Shown: in pieces, positions 1 through 13,200 of the stretch
How positions within the stretch are numbered: the first letter of the stretch is position 1
Layout: each line of letters opens with the position of its first letter
NCBI GenBank assembly: GCA_019059635.1
Contig: JAGVRJ010000002.1
Span: 2,790,001 to 2,854,000 of the forward strand
Source: Proales similis
Lineage: Eukaryota; Rotifera; Eurotatoria; Ploima; Proalidae
Length of the DNA stretch: 64,000 nucleotides
Direction: 5' to 3'
The notes under the pieces: model-generated
Database searches by the model: none
The model's input: only the letters and a program-made list of their open reading frames with translations
What the model was told of the DNA's origin: nothing
Made by a program: the position numbers and the translations under genes

Positions 1-1
1 G

Positions 2-651
2 GCAAACATAAGCGTTTATAGAGCCGTAGATGACCAGCTCGTATTTCGTCTCGACTCTAGATTCGAGAATGCAACAACCTTTTTGCCCCCAAGAGGCATC
101 TCGTTCGACTTGCCGGTTGGAACATTTGCAGACGGCGACTATTACATTCTGTTCGATTACGGTGAGACTTTGAATTACCGGCTCAGCCTTCTGTTTACTT
201 GATTTTTCTTCTTTAAGGAGTGGCCTTATACACCGACTTATGCAAGCCGCTGTCAGAGCCGATCATCAGCAAAACGTTTTGGACGTTCAGTGTCAGCGCT
301 ACATTCACAACGACAACAACCACAACCACAACAACTACGACGACCACCACCACGACTCCAACAACAACCACAACGACAACTCCGACAACGAGTACAACAA
401 CAACTCCAACGACCAGCACAACAACCCAGGCCGGCACAAACGCTGCAACCATCGAGCTGACCAGCACGTTGGTCGATTCTACTTCTGCGCCGGCGCAAAC
501 TTCAACAACCACTTCGATGGGCTTGTGCAATCATGGAACCCTATTCCTGTACACAACGCTGGCGTTCGTCCTCTCGATTGTGCTGCACATCGCCAGTTTT
601 CTGGGCCTATTCTTTTTCATGCTTCACCAAATGAAGAGAGCTGCTTTGTGA
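2..651 (+). CDS. C-terminal part of a mucin-like single-pass membrane protein (5' end outside window)
   Basis: An open frame enters from the left edge and ends at base 161, where a GT-AG intron (162-217, 56 bp) follows. The second exon runs from 218 to the stop at 649-651. The visible protein starts with a beta-rich stretch (motif YYILFDYGVA), then has a run of about 40 residues that is almost all Thr with some Pro, typical of an O-glycosylated stalk. It ends in a hydrophobic segment (about 24 residues beginning LFLYTTLAFV) and a short basic tail, MKRAAL. This points to a type I surface protein. I do not recognise the N-terminal domain. The Thr repeat is an (ACA/ACC)n tract at about 300-430. 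Poly(A)-signal-like AATAAA motifs lie at about 738-757. Confidence 0.6.
300..435 (+). repeat. Thr-coding ACN/CAACAA low-complexity tract
   Basis: Degenerate (ACA/ACC/ACG)n run encoding the Thr-rich stalk of the flanking membrane protein. It also creates long spurious open frames on the opposite strand (poly-Val) and in the other forward frames. Confidence 0.85.
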
Positions 652-866
652 AGCAGTGCACAAGCAAGTTAAAACTAGAAAAAGACAATTAACTTCCAAA
701 CAATTAGTCCCATTCATGAGCAAGATTGAATTTGAATCAATAAAATCAAACAAATAAAAACGGCTGAAGATCTAAACTTGCTCTAGCCTTTATTTCTCCA
801 ATCTCATCCCTTCCTGTGTTAGAGCAATCGGAAAACTTGTGAAACAACCATCGGCATCTTTGTTTT

Positions 867-3800
867 TCAGCCAAATCCGAAAGCTGGCAGAGAGCTGGCA
901 CTTTCAAAGCTTTGTAGAGCGCCGTCGTTGAAATAGGCGATGTAGGAGCTCTTCAAAAAGCTTATGTACTCTTGCATTTGCCGATTGCTTGCCTGCGCCT
1001 GCTCCAATTTGGCCTTCAAGTCGTTTATCTGAGACAAATGCTCGAATGTGATCTAAACTAAATGAAACAATCAATTCATTCAAATCTCTTGTCGAACAAG
1101 GCTTACGTCCTCTCTGTTTCGCTTCTCATTGACCACGTTTAGCTGGTAATTGTTCAACTTTGACTCTAAATCGTCACATTTCGAAGAGAGCATTCTCTCC
1201 TGTGTGACACAATTCTCAGTGTATTCCTGTCCCGAATTCAAACAAGTTCAAGCTACCTGGTGACGGTATCTATCCTTTAACTGCTGCTCTTTGCTCTCCA
1301 ATTCACTCATGGCCAAGTCAAGCTGGCGTTTGTAGCTCGCTGCCTCGTTTATTTTGTTTGCCAACTTGGACTAGAATTTGTTTCGCTCGTAAATGGTCGA
1401 TTGTAGTTTTCTCTTTAAAAAAGAAGGCTCACGTTCAAGTCGGCGATCATGTCGTCCTTTACTTTGAGCATTCGCTGCAGAGCCTCCACCTCGCGTGCAA
1501 CATGGGCAGGTGCAGTCGGTTCAGAAGCTTTTGCTGAATCGACATTCGACAAGACGACAGCTGAGGTCGCAGGAGCTACTGAGCCCATCAGGTTGTCATT
1601 TCTGATCGTGTCCAATTCAATTCTCATGTCGTCAATCACACGCTTGAGCTCAGCATTTTGACTCTCATACGAGGCGAGCTTTCTATTCGCTTCTCTCACT
1701 CTGAGCTGATAGTCCTCGAGAAGTTGAGGAAGCGGCTCAAGCTCGTTTATTCGCTCTTGCAGCTTTTGCCTCGTCCTCTCAAGTTCAAGTTGGCTGAAAT
1801 TGATCTCTCTCTGGACAGCTTCGCTCTCCGAATTAACAGCAGCTCTACTTTTCTGTTCAATCTTGGCGCTCGTCGACGACTTTGTCTCCATTTCGCCGCC
1901 CTTCGCCGTGCTCATGCCGCTCATTTGTTTCAGCGATTTCAATTTACTCTCGGCCGCTTTCAGCTTGTTTTCTTTCACTCTCAATGCAATCTGCAGCCGA
2001 TCGTTTTCTTTGCGCAAATGCTCCATTATCTGCTTTTCAGCTCGCTCGCTTAGAAAGTGAAAGCATGTTTGAGTCAAACTGTAGCTCAAGCTCGGAAGCC
2101 GTTTGAATTTTACCTCTTTGGTCCTTCTGACTTGGCCGCCTCAGGTGGACTTGACTTGCTCTCAAGCAGCATTTGATTTAGATTTTTTACAACTGCCTCT
2201 TTTTCCTTCAATTGATTATTCAGCTTGTCCAGATAGAATCTGGTCTTGATCGGGTCGTTTAGTATCTCCTCTAGTGTGTAGTGTCCCTTGCTCAATTTCA
2301 CTGTTTGCTGATTGTCCGATTTCAGGCTCGAGCTCGTCTGATTCATTTCGCTGGTCGAAAATTTTAGCTGCGACAGGCCAGCTCTCTCTCGACTCTCGCG
2401 CAGTAGCTGGTTTTCCATGAACAGTCGATCACTTTTTCGATTTAAATTCTGGTTTTTTTTTTATTTCGCAAATAAATCAATTCTGCGAGTAGAGAATGAA
2501 CTGGCGCAAAGCTCACTCGAATCTGAACTTGAAGACGATTGAGATCTGCTTCTCGGGCCAACAACTGGCGTCGCAAATGTGCTCTGTTTTCTTCTAGCGA
2601 TGACTTGAGGTTCGAAAGCGTGTTGTTTTCAAGCTTGTTTTTCATAGAATTCGGATATTCACTTGAACCAGAAAGGTCGAATTCTATGCTTACATTCAAG
2701 ACTTGATTTTGCGTTCCTGCCTTGTCCATATTGGCTTCTAAATAGGCGAGTCGAGCTCTGAGTCTCTTTTAAAAGTATTGTCTTTAATTTGATTGAATCG
2801 ATGCACCAAAAATCAAATCGTTACATTGTTCTCCTCTTCGACAAAATTCAGCTGATCGGTCAGATCTTGTTGATTTTGAATTTGGCCAAGTTCGCTTTGA
2901 TGCCTGGTCAAGTCGACGAGCATTTCTCTCAAGTCCTGATTGCACATATCGTAGGCCACTATTCGACTTATGAGATCGTTTCGCTCGCTCTCTAATGCTT
3001 TCTGATTCGATCCATTCATCAGGTTGTTCATTTCGTCGTTCAAGAACTTATGCAGCGTATTTAGCTTCTTCATAACTCGCTGGCCGCGCATTTCGCTCTC
3101 TCTTATTTTCTGAATTAAATTTGCCCGAGGCAGTTCATATTCACGAGCACAAGGAGACGAGCACCCTGCCGGCGGCCCAGTCACACAGTCTAGAAAACCG
3201 CACGATCTTGACCGATCCGGTAGAGTGTAGGTGTTGTCTAGACCAATATCCGATGCGAATGGCGATCGCTTTCTTCGTCTCTTGGGCGTAGCCGGTGATA
3301 GTGAATAGGTTCGGCTGCCTTCCATAAAGCTACGCGAGCTTCGACTTTCATTCAGCGAGCCCGGTTCCGAACAAGAGTCCGAAATAGACGAATCCTGCCT
3401 CGGGCTCAGATTCAGTTCGTTTAGAGCACATGCACTTCTTTGTTTGGCTTCAAAGCAAGTGCCACATGCAGGTATCGGCTTTGCATTCGGTTTGATCGTC
3501 AAGCGATCAGTTGCCTTGCTTTCAATTTGTCGATTGTTTCCTCCGCCCGCCTTCACATCGAATAGAGCATAAAGACAATGCTTATAGAGCAAGGGCTGAA
3601 AGCAGAAACCTTGGGTGGTCCGGTTGGTTTCCAAGCGGGAGCTGCTTTTATGTGCACTCGTGGACTCAGAGAGCGTGATTTCGCTTTTTCCTTCTCTTTG
3701 AATTTTTCATTCGTAGATGGCTCGTTGCTGTTGAATCGGTCGCCACGAATTATGGTGAAACTGCCGATTTTGACCTTTTTCTTCTGCTTGCTCTGGACGA

Positions 3801-3925
3801 GCCTCTTTAAAAAAGAAATCACACGAGACAATGGGGCGATGAATGAATACCTGTAAATTTGTCACAGCGAGCGGAGCTTTTATCTCTCTCTCGGCCCGAA
3901 CCCTGACCGGCGCTACTGACTGCAT
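867..3925 (-). CDS. ODF2: ODF2/cenexin-like centrosomal coiled-coil protein
   Basis: Multi-exon gene of roughly 800 codons, mostly heptad-rich coiled coil. The N-terminal exons carry SPRVHIKAAPAWKPTGPPK, which resembles the basic VPWMPPGK region of vertebrate ODF2. Further on, RNDLISRIVAYDMCNQDLRE resembles the ODF2 stretch with TFEETNRTLRDLL. Later LPQLLEDYQLRV and LASYESQNAELKRVIDDMR match the C-terminal ODF2 motif with LPDILKITEAKL and GYERKNIDLTAIISDLR. The last exon ends in a YISFLKSSYIAYF tail. In vertebrates ODF2 is a mother-centriole appendage and sperm-tail protein; a centriole or cilium role is inferred from that. Introns I could place include 3805-3850 (46 bp) and 3551-3609 (59 bp). 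The start at 3925 is the in-frame ATG that joins phase 0 to the next exon. A second open frame in that first exon (containing TETVFLVDAQSGK) does not splice in frame, so the N-terminus is the least certain part. Confidence 0.75.
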
Positions 3926-4497
3926 TCTGCAAAATCTTTCCCGATTGCGCGTCAACGAGGAAAACAGTTTCCGTCCAAGCGAAGCTGTACGATACCTTGA
4001 GCTCTAACTGGCCTATTCAAGAAGAAGAGTAATGAGAACTAGGCCATTTGACCAATGCATTTACACACTTTGCCATACACACAGACACACGCGAGCTCTA
4101 AGAAAGATGCAAAATAGGACCTCGTACACAGCGTTTGATCTATTTTACATTTAATGCTTGTTGCCATGGACGCGCAGCATTCGTGTCGTGATCGACCCGA
4201 GTCCAGGCGAGATGATGACCGACATAATTTCATTCGAATTATTCGACCTGCTTCTCCAAGCCATTGAGAAGAAATAAAACATTTAAACTGTTTTCATTTT
4301 TTGATTAAATGCTTTATTTTTTTTGCAACGACAAGTATCAAGTGAAATTATTAGTTCTCTTCGATCAAAGCCTCCTTTTTAGTTTTTGATTAAATAAAAT
4401 TTTGTCGCTGCCCATTGTCTAGAACTTGATATCGTTTAACAATCTGCATGATCGAGACTTGGATTCAACTGTTTGGCTCAGGCACTGAACAAGAGTA
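3926..4497. other. Intergenic: ODF2 5' side and 3' UTR of the neuropeptide-like gene
   Basis: No convincing gene. The left part is the upstream region of ODF2. The right part is the 3' UTR of the minus-strand peptide gene, with a minus-strand AATAAAG at about 4312-4318. A plus-strand AATAAAAC at about 4274 follows a 33-codon ORF at 4166 that I could not support as a gene. Confidence 0.5.
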
Positions 4498-5323
4498 TTA
4501 CCCTCGCTTGCGGCCGTAATCGTAGTCGTCCATGTACTCGGCGTCGTCAAAACCGAAACGATGCAAACCAGCGCCTTTTGTCAACCAATTTTTTAAAGTG
4601 TTTGAATTCTTGTCGCTTCTCTTCTCACTGAAATGTCGGGGTGAATAATCAAACACTCAAACTTGTGTCGGAAAGCAATAGAAAACGGAGTCAACCTTAC
4701 CCTCTTCTGACTGGGACCGGCACATTTCTACGACCAATGCGAAATAGACAAGTTAAAGGCGAGCGATTTGAACAAAGCGTGCTTTCGAAGATTGTCGATA
4801 TTTACCCGTCAGCCGCTTGTAGATTCAATCTTTGCTCTTTCCTATGCTCGTTTTTGCTCTGCTTTAACTAGTCGAGAGATATACCGTTTTGTTTAAGTTA
4901 AATTACATTTTTTGAAGCCTGAGCGAAATAGAGATGAGAAAACCTCAATTGAGCCAAGGAGAAAGACTTACTTTTGAAACATTTTGAACAGATCCGTTGG
5001 CTTAAAGCTAGAAAAGATGCGAACAAAGAGGCACATTGAGGAAACGAATAAGAATCTTAATCGGCTCGCTCGCTTACTTTCGGCAAATGGATAATTCGGA
5101 CTTTTTGTCATCATTCGACGAGTCACTTTGAAGCGAGTTCTCATCACACTTATCAATTCACCGAGATATGTGAGATTGTTTACCTGGCCGCGTTCTGACC
5201 GAATGAGGCGCTGATAGCCGCTGAAAACAGTTTAATTTTGCTAGATCGAAGCCAAATAGGAAGCTGAGTCTGTTAAAAGTCACTCTCACCAAATACGACA
5301 GCGATCACCAAGATCCGTAGCAT
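4498..5323 (-). CDS. Candidate secreted neuropeptide precursor (multi-exon, amidation site)
   Basis: The ATG at 5323 starts a clear signal peptide (MLRILVIAVVFAAISASFG). I assembled seven exons: 5290-5323, 5184-5220, 5078-5125, 4972-5007, 4806-4856, 4701-4727 and 4498-4627. They stay in frame and give about 120 residues. The mature part has dibasic sites typical of prohormone convertase cleavage (KK, RR, KR) and ends in DYDYGRKRG followed by stop, where GRKR is a textbook amidation-plus-cleavage signal. The final exon holds SDKNSNTLKNWLTKGAG followed by LHRFGFDDAEYMDDYDY. Exons 1-4 and 7 are well supported by signal peptide, strong donors and phase. Exons 5 and 6 are tentative. I recognise no known peptide family. 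A TATA-like TTATTTAAG lies upstream at about 5400-5408. Confidence 0.5.
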
Positions 5324-5581
5324 TGTTTCTTTCTTTGAGGTTTGTTATTTCTCGATTCAAATCTGGATATGAGAAAGGGAATGCGATCGGCAACAGCTTA
5401 AATAAGCTGATCTGATGGTGATCTAACGAGCCGGAGTAATGACTGCTCTCATTAGGCAATCTAAATGATCGATGAGACCGAGTGGGTGTTAAAGAGAAGT
5501 CGAATTTATTTACAACTCTACATGTCTACGTCTAATAAAAAAGGTCGAATAGAAAGATTGGCATGCATTTAGAGGAAGAGA

Positions 5582-6776
5582 TTAGAAATCGGCATCGACA
5601 GGCGGCAACTCAGACTCGGCTGGCAGGTTGAAGACGTCTTCCTGCAAAAGCTCATGTGCCCAAGGTCGCTCTTGTGGATCCAAGTTTGTCATTCTAAACG
5701 AGAATCCAGGGTAATCAACTCTCAATGATTGGCACCGACGATTTTGATTAAATTACTTTTTAAAGACCTTGTCAATGCAGCGGGTGTAATAGCGCGGAAT
5801 GTCTGGCCTGTCCCAGTCATCAAAACTTTTCACTCTGTCGAGCAAAATGCGGCCGTCCTCGAGCGAGCAAAGATTGAATAACGTCCAGCCGGCAGACCTG
5901 TGATTGTTTGAGCTCGCACGTTCGACAAGAGGCTGACGGCTTCTGGCTTACCAAATGTCGTATTTGAGGCCAATTTTGCCGCTCTGCTCCATCTCGGGAC
6001 ATTTGTACCAAGTTCGCTCTTCGCTCACTTGCTGGTCAAAAGTGTCCAGTACTTCGCTTCGATCTGGAATGAAGAGACGAACTCGGTCTTTTCGAAACGT
6101 GATCGTCTCAGGTATGATGAATTTATGCAGCACTTTGTTTCGATGCAATGCATCCAATGCCCTCAGCAAATCTTTCATCCATGCAATTATTTTCTCCTCC
6201 TCAATTTTGAGATTTTTCTGTCCATTGCTCGTTGCAAGTTAATTTTTTCTGGCAATTGCACTGGAAAGCGTCTATTTACCCGATGAGTCGAAAGGTGACG
6301 CTGAATCTGAAGACGCCAAGCAAATGCGTACTAACAGCAATGCATGATAAGAAAATAAATTCAATGAATGATGATGATGATGATAAAAAGCGAAAAACGA
6401 AACAAAAAGCCACAAAGGCTGAAGGCTTACGCATGTATCTTCGTAGACTCTGACCACATAGAAGAGCTCGTCTTCCTCAAAGTACTTGACCCGCAATATG
6501 TTCGGATGGTTCATCTCGTAGATCAATTTGAACAGGCGCTGGGCTTTCTCATTCTCCACAAGCACGGGCTCGACTGTCTTCCTACAAACGAAATCTGGCT
6601 GACAACTGTTTAAAAGCGGCGAGAGAAACGACAGCTTACTGAACTTCTTTGTCGAGCAGGTCTTCGACTTTGAAATAATCGACCCCGTCTAATTTTCTTA
6701 TCTTGTAAATATCATAGCGATCGCCGATCGTGTCGCCGTATGTAAGCGCATTGAGTCGGCTGACTTTCAGGCCCAT
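5582..6776 (-). CDS. Divergent protein pseudokinase
   Basis: Six exons encode about 300 residues with a protein-kinase fold pattern. The N-lobe contains MNHPNILRVKYFEEDELFYV (the alphaC-beta4 region). The C-lobe has ALHRNKVLHKFIIPETITF where an active kinase has HRDLKPxN, then VRLFIPDRSEV where DFG should be, WYKCPEM in place of the APE motif, YDIWSAGW for the conserved DxWSxG, and ERPWAHELLQEDVF at the end. The catalytic Asp of HRD, the DFG motif and an obvious VAIK lysine are all absent, so phosphotransfer is unlikely; a scaffold or allosteric role is inferred. The start at 6776 is the only ATG in the first exon with the right phase. The exon of 51 nt (YAFAWRLQIQRH region) is flanked by good splice sites. 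No specific kinase family can be assigned. Confidence 0.7.
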
Positions 6777-9383
<2,607 letters not shown>

Positions 9384-10223
9384 ACTTGGCCAAATTCACA
9401 CTCATTTCGTCTCTCTTATGATCTTTGTCAATTTTGTTCTTTATCTTGTTCCCTTTAACCTGAGCAAATAGGCATTCTCAGACTTTTCTACATCTAATTG
9501 CTTGAATGAGAATTTAAAAACAGGCCAGTTTGAGTCGAAATAAAAAGAGAAAAAAAAAGAATTTGTCTATTTGGACATTTATTCAAGCTTCAAATCCGCA
9601 ACAATAGAAGCAGCAGTAGCAGTATCAGTTACAGAAAAGATTTCATGGCTTTCCAACGGCAATCAAGCTAAGCTCAAGCATTTGAATTTCTAATTATTTC
9701 AGACCTTTCCTCAATCTCTCACAACACAGCACACAACAACACAGCTTGAACCTAATCGAACAAACGAATCTAACTAAACACCGGCGACAAATGATCTACC
9801 CAGATCGAACTGGATGTGAAGAAGATAAAAGCCCGCTTGATTGGGGCTTTTATGAGAACTAGCATTTGTTAAAACGGTTTACTGTCAAGCCTTGGGTCGG
9901 ATCATTAGAAACTGAAATGCTTGTTGATTTTTTCAATCAAAATTTGCGTAAAGAAGAACGCGCTTGGTCCTTCTTTAGATTCTTGCGACTTGAATGTCAC
10001 AAATACTTTTTTAAAAATTGGCAAATAACGTTTGTTTCATTCCATTTTGTTTTCCTATTTTGTGTTGTGTCTTTGAACGGCAGCGTAGATAAGTACGCAG
10101 AGTAAACAAGCCGATTCGGCTCTGATGATCCGGTCAGGGAACAATAAGCTGTTGGCATCAAATATAAACAAATCAAAAGGGGAACAGAAGTACGATAACA
10201 AAATGGTCGCTCCATGATGGAAC
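9384..10223. other. Convergent 3' UTR/intergenic region
   Basis: Holds the 3' UTR of ALG-2 (AATAAAA at about 9540) and the 3' side of the giant minus-strand repeat gene. I see no additional coding sequence. Confidence 0.6.
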
Positions 10224-13200
10224 TTAAAACAGACAGCACTTCCAGCCGTGGGTGCCTCTGTCCGTCGAGTTCTTTTTCTTTCTCAGTTGCGCGACTTGCT
10301 TTGGTGTAAGGTCTCTGTATTGAACCTGAGTCGCGCTCTCCCATGGCGATTGGTCTTTGCCGCTGATGGTAAAAATATTCATGTCTTCGTCACGCTCATC
10401 TTCCTGATCGTTTGTGATCAGTTTGACACTGTACTCTTTGTGTTTGCGCGGTCGGCCATGAAACGGACTGCGAAATACGCCCAAAACGCGGTTAAAAAAT
10501 GACGAAATAACTCCTTTGTCACGTCTAGTTCCTTGTTCGACATTTGAACTTTGGAAAAGCTTGCTTGACTGTTGGTTGATTTCCTCAATACTCTTGGTGA
10601 TTGGAGGCTCAGTACGTTTGACTTCAATTGAATTACTTTGGACTCCATCTATTTTTGAATGAGAATCTAAAGTAAGAACAGAGGGTGCAGCATACGGCTC
10701 TTTTTCGATTTTTGGTTTAACTGAGTCAATTTTCTTTTTAACCGATTGCTGTTCATAAAACGAGCTCACAGAGGACTGGCAGTGTATTTCCACATTCTCA
10801 TAATCAGAGTAGGTCGAATGGCGAACATCTTTAATCATTTTATCGGCATAGAAAGGGTTGGTTACACGAAAACCGGATGAAGTCCTCGATCTAAAAGATG
10901 ACGCTCGTCCCCAATCATAATCAGCCGAAATCGACGGTTCAAGAGATGAAAGGCGCTTGATGTCCAACTCGATATTAATTGGCTCTTCGTGACATGCACT
11001 CGATCTGTCAAGATAACTGTCTTCGTCAGTGGCATTTAAAATATCTTGAAAATCAGCATGATAGTTAACCAATGGTTTTTTGTTTGTGATCGAAACTTGA
11101 ATCAGTTCAAAACCAGAAGTATCTTCAGGTTGAATGTCTTGAAACAAATTTCGATGCTCGAATGCTTCGTGAACCACGAGTTTGTCAAGTTCAAATGCGT
11201 ATTTAGATGATATTTGCTCAAGCCGAGACTGTTCAACAGAATGATCGTCTTTCTGGATTGGAATAACTTGGTAATCTAATGGTGATGAAAAAGATTCTAA
11301 AGCCGGTTTTTGTGACAAATAATAATCATGGAGTGTTGAATCAATCTCTTGCGATGTTTCGAATAATTCAGAAAACTGTGAAACCCTAAAGGATGAAGAC
11401 GGTTGAGGGTGATCAGTTTGGGACGGCAAAACATCAAGTTTAGATTCAAAAAATGGCTTCGACTCAGATAACATATAAACGAATCGATCATCATCACGCA
11501 ACTCGAGAGAAGATTGTTGATCATGTACAAATGAATCAGCTTCGTCACTTCTCTCAAAGACATGCTGAACTGGTTGGGTTGTTTCCGAAGATACGGAAAC
11601 AGTCGATACAGCTTCGACTGCCTTGCTGAAATCAGCTTGGTCATCGGCAGAAGAAGTGACCGAGTCGGCCACCATGTCAGGATCCTCCTGGGGTTGTACA
11701 ATTTGTTCCGGAGACGAGGATTCAGTCGATACAGCTTCGACTGCCTTGCTGAAATCAGCTTGGTCATCGGCAGAAGAAGACCCCGAGTCGACAACTTTGG
11801 CAAGGTCCTCCTGGGCTTGTTCAGTTGGTTCCGGAGACAAGGATTCATTCGATACAGCTTCGACTGCCTTGCTGAAATCAGCTTGGTCATCGGCAGAAGA
11901 AGTGACCGAGTCGACAACTTTGGTAAGGTCCTCCTGGGCTTGTTCAGTTTGATACGGAGACGAGGATTCATTCGATTCAGCTTCGACTGCCTTGCTGAAA
12001 TCAGCTTGGTCATCGGCAGAAGAAGTGACCGAGTCGGCCACCATGTCAGGATCCTTCTGGGCTTGTTCAGTTGGTTCCGGAGACGAGGATTCAGTCGATA
12101 CAGCTTCGACTGCCTTGCTGAAATCAGCTTGGTCATCGGCAGAAGAAGTGACCGAGTCGACAACTTTGGCAAGGTCCTCCTGGGCTTGTTCAGTTGGTTC
12201 CGGAGACGAGGATTCAGTCGATACAGCTTCGACTGCCTTGCTGAAATCAGCTTGGTCATCGGCAGAAGAAGTGACCGAGTCGGCCACCATGTCAGGATCC
12301 TCCTGGGGTTGTACAATTTGTTCCGGAGACGAGGATACAGTCGATACAGCTTCGACTGCCTTGCTGAAATCAGCTTGGTCATCGGCAGAAGAAGTGACCG
12401 AGTCGACAACTTTGGCAAGGTCCTCCTTGGCTTGTTCAGTTGGTTCCGGAGACAAGGATTCAGTCGATACAGCTTCGACTGCCTTGCTGAAATCAGCTTG
12501 GTCATCGGCAGAAGAAGTGACCGAGTCGGCCACCATGTCAGGATCCTTCTGGGCTTGTTCAGTTGGTTCCGGAGACGAGGATTCAGTCGATACAGCTTCG
12601 ACTGCCTTGCTGAAATCAGCTTGGTCATCGGCAGAAGAAGTGACCGAGTCGACAACTTTGGCAAGGTCCTCCTGGGCTTGTTCAGTTGGTTCCGGAGACG
12701 AGGATTCAGTCGATACAGCTTCGACTGCCTTGCTGAAATCAGCTTGGTCATCGGCAGAAGAAGTGACCGAGTCGGCCACCATGTCAGGATCCTCCTGGGG
12801 TTGTACAATTTGTTCCGGAGACGAGGATACAGTCGATACAGCTTCGACTGCCTTGCTGAAATCAGCTTGGTCATCGGCAGAAGAAGTGACCGAGTCGACA
12901 ACTTTGGCAAGGTCCTCCTTGGCTTGTTCAGTTGGTTCCGGAGACAAGGATTCAGTCGATACAGCTTCGACTGCCTTGCTGAAATCAGCTTGGTCATCGG
13001 CAGAAGAAGTGACCGAGTCGGCCACCATGTCAGGATCCTCCTGGGGTTGTACAATTTGTTCCGGAGACAAGGATTCATTCAATACAGCTTCGACTGCCTT
13101 GCTGAAATCAGCTTGGTCATCGGCAGAAGAAGTGACCGAGTCGGCCACCATGTCAGGATCCTCCTGGGGTTGTACAATTTGTTCCGGAGACGAGGATTCA

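Noticed and set aside
213-530. Minus-strand poly-Val ORF
   Set aside because: Antisense of the Thr-coding low-complexity tract; no domain and no supported start.
4166-4267. 33-codon plus ORF followed by AATAAA
   Set aside because: Too short, no upstream exon or promoter evidence.
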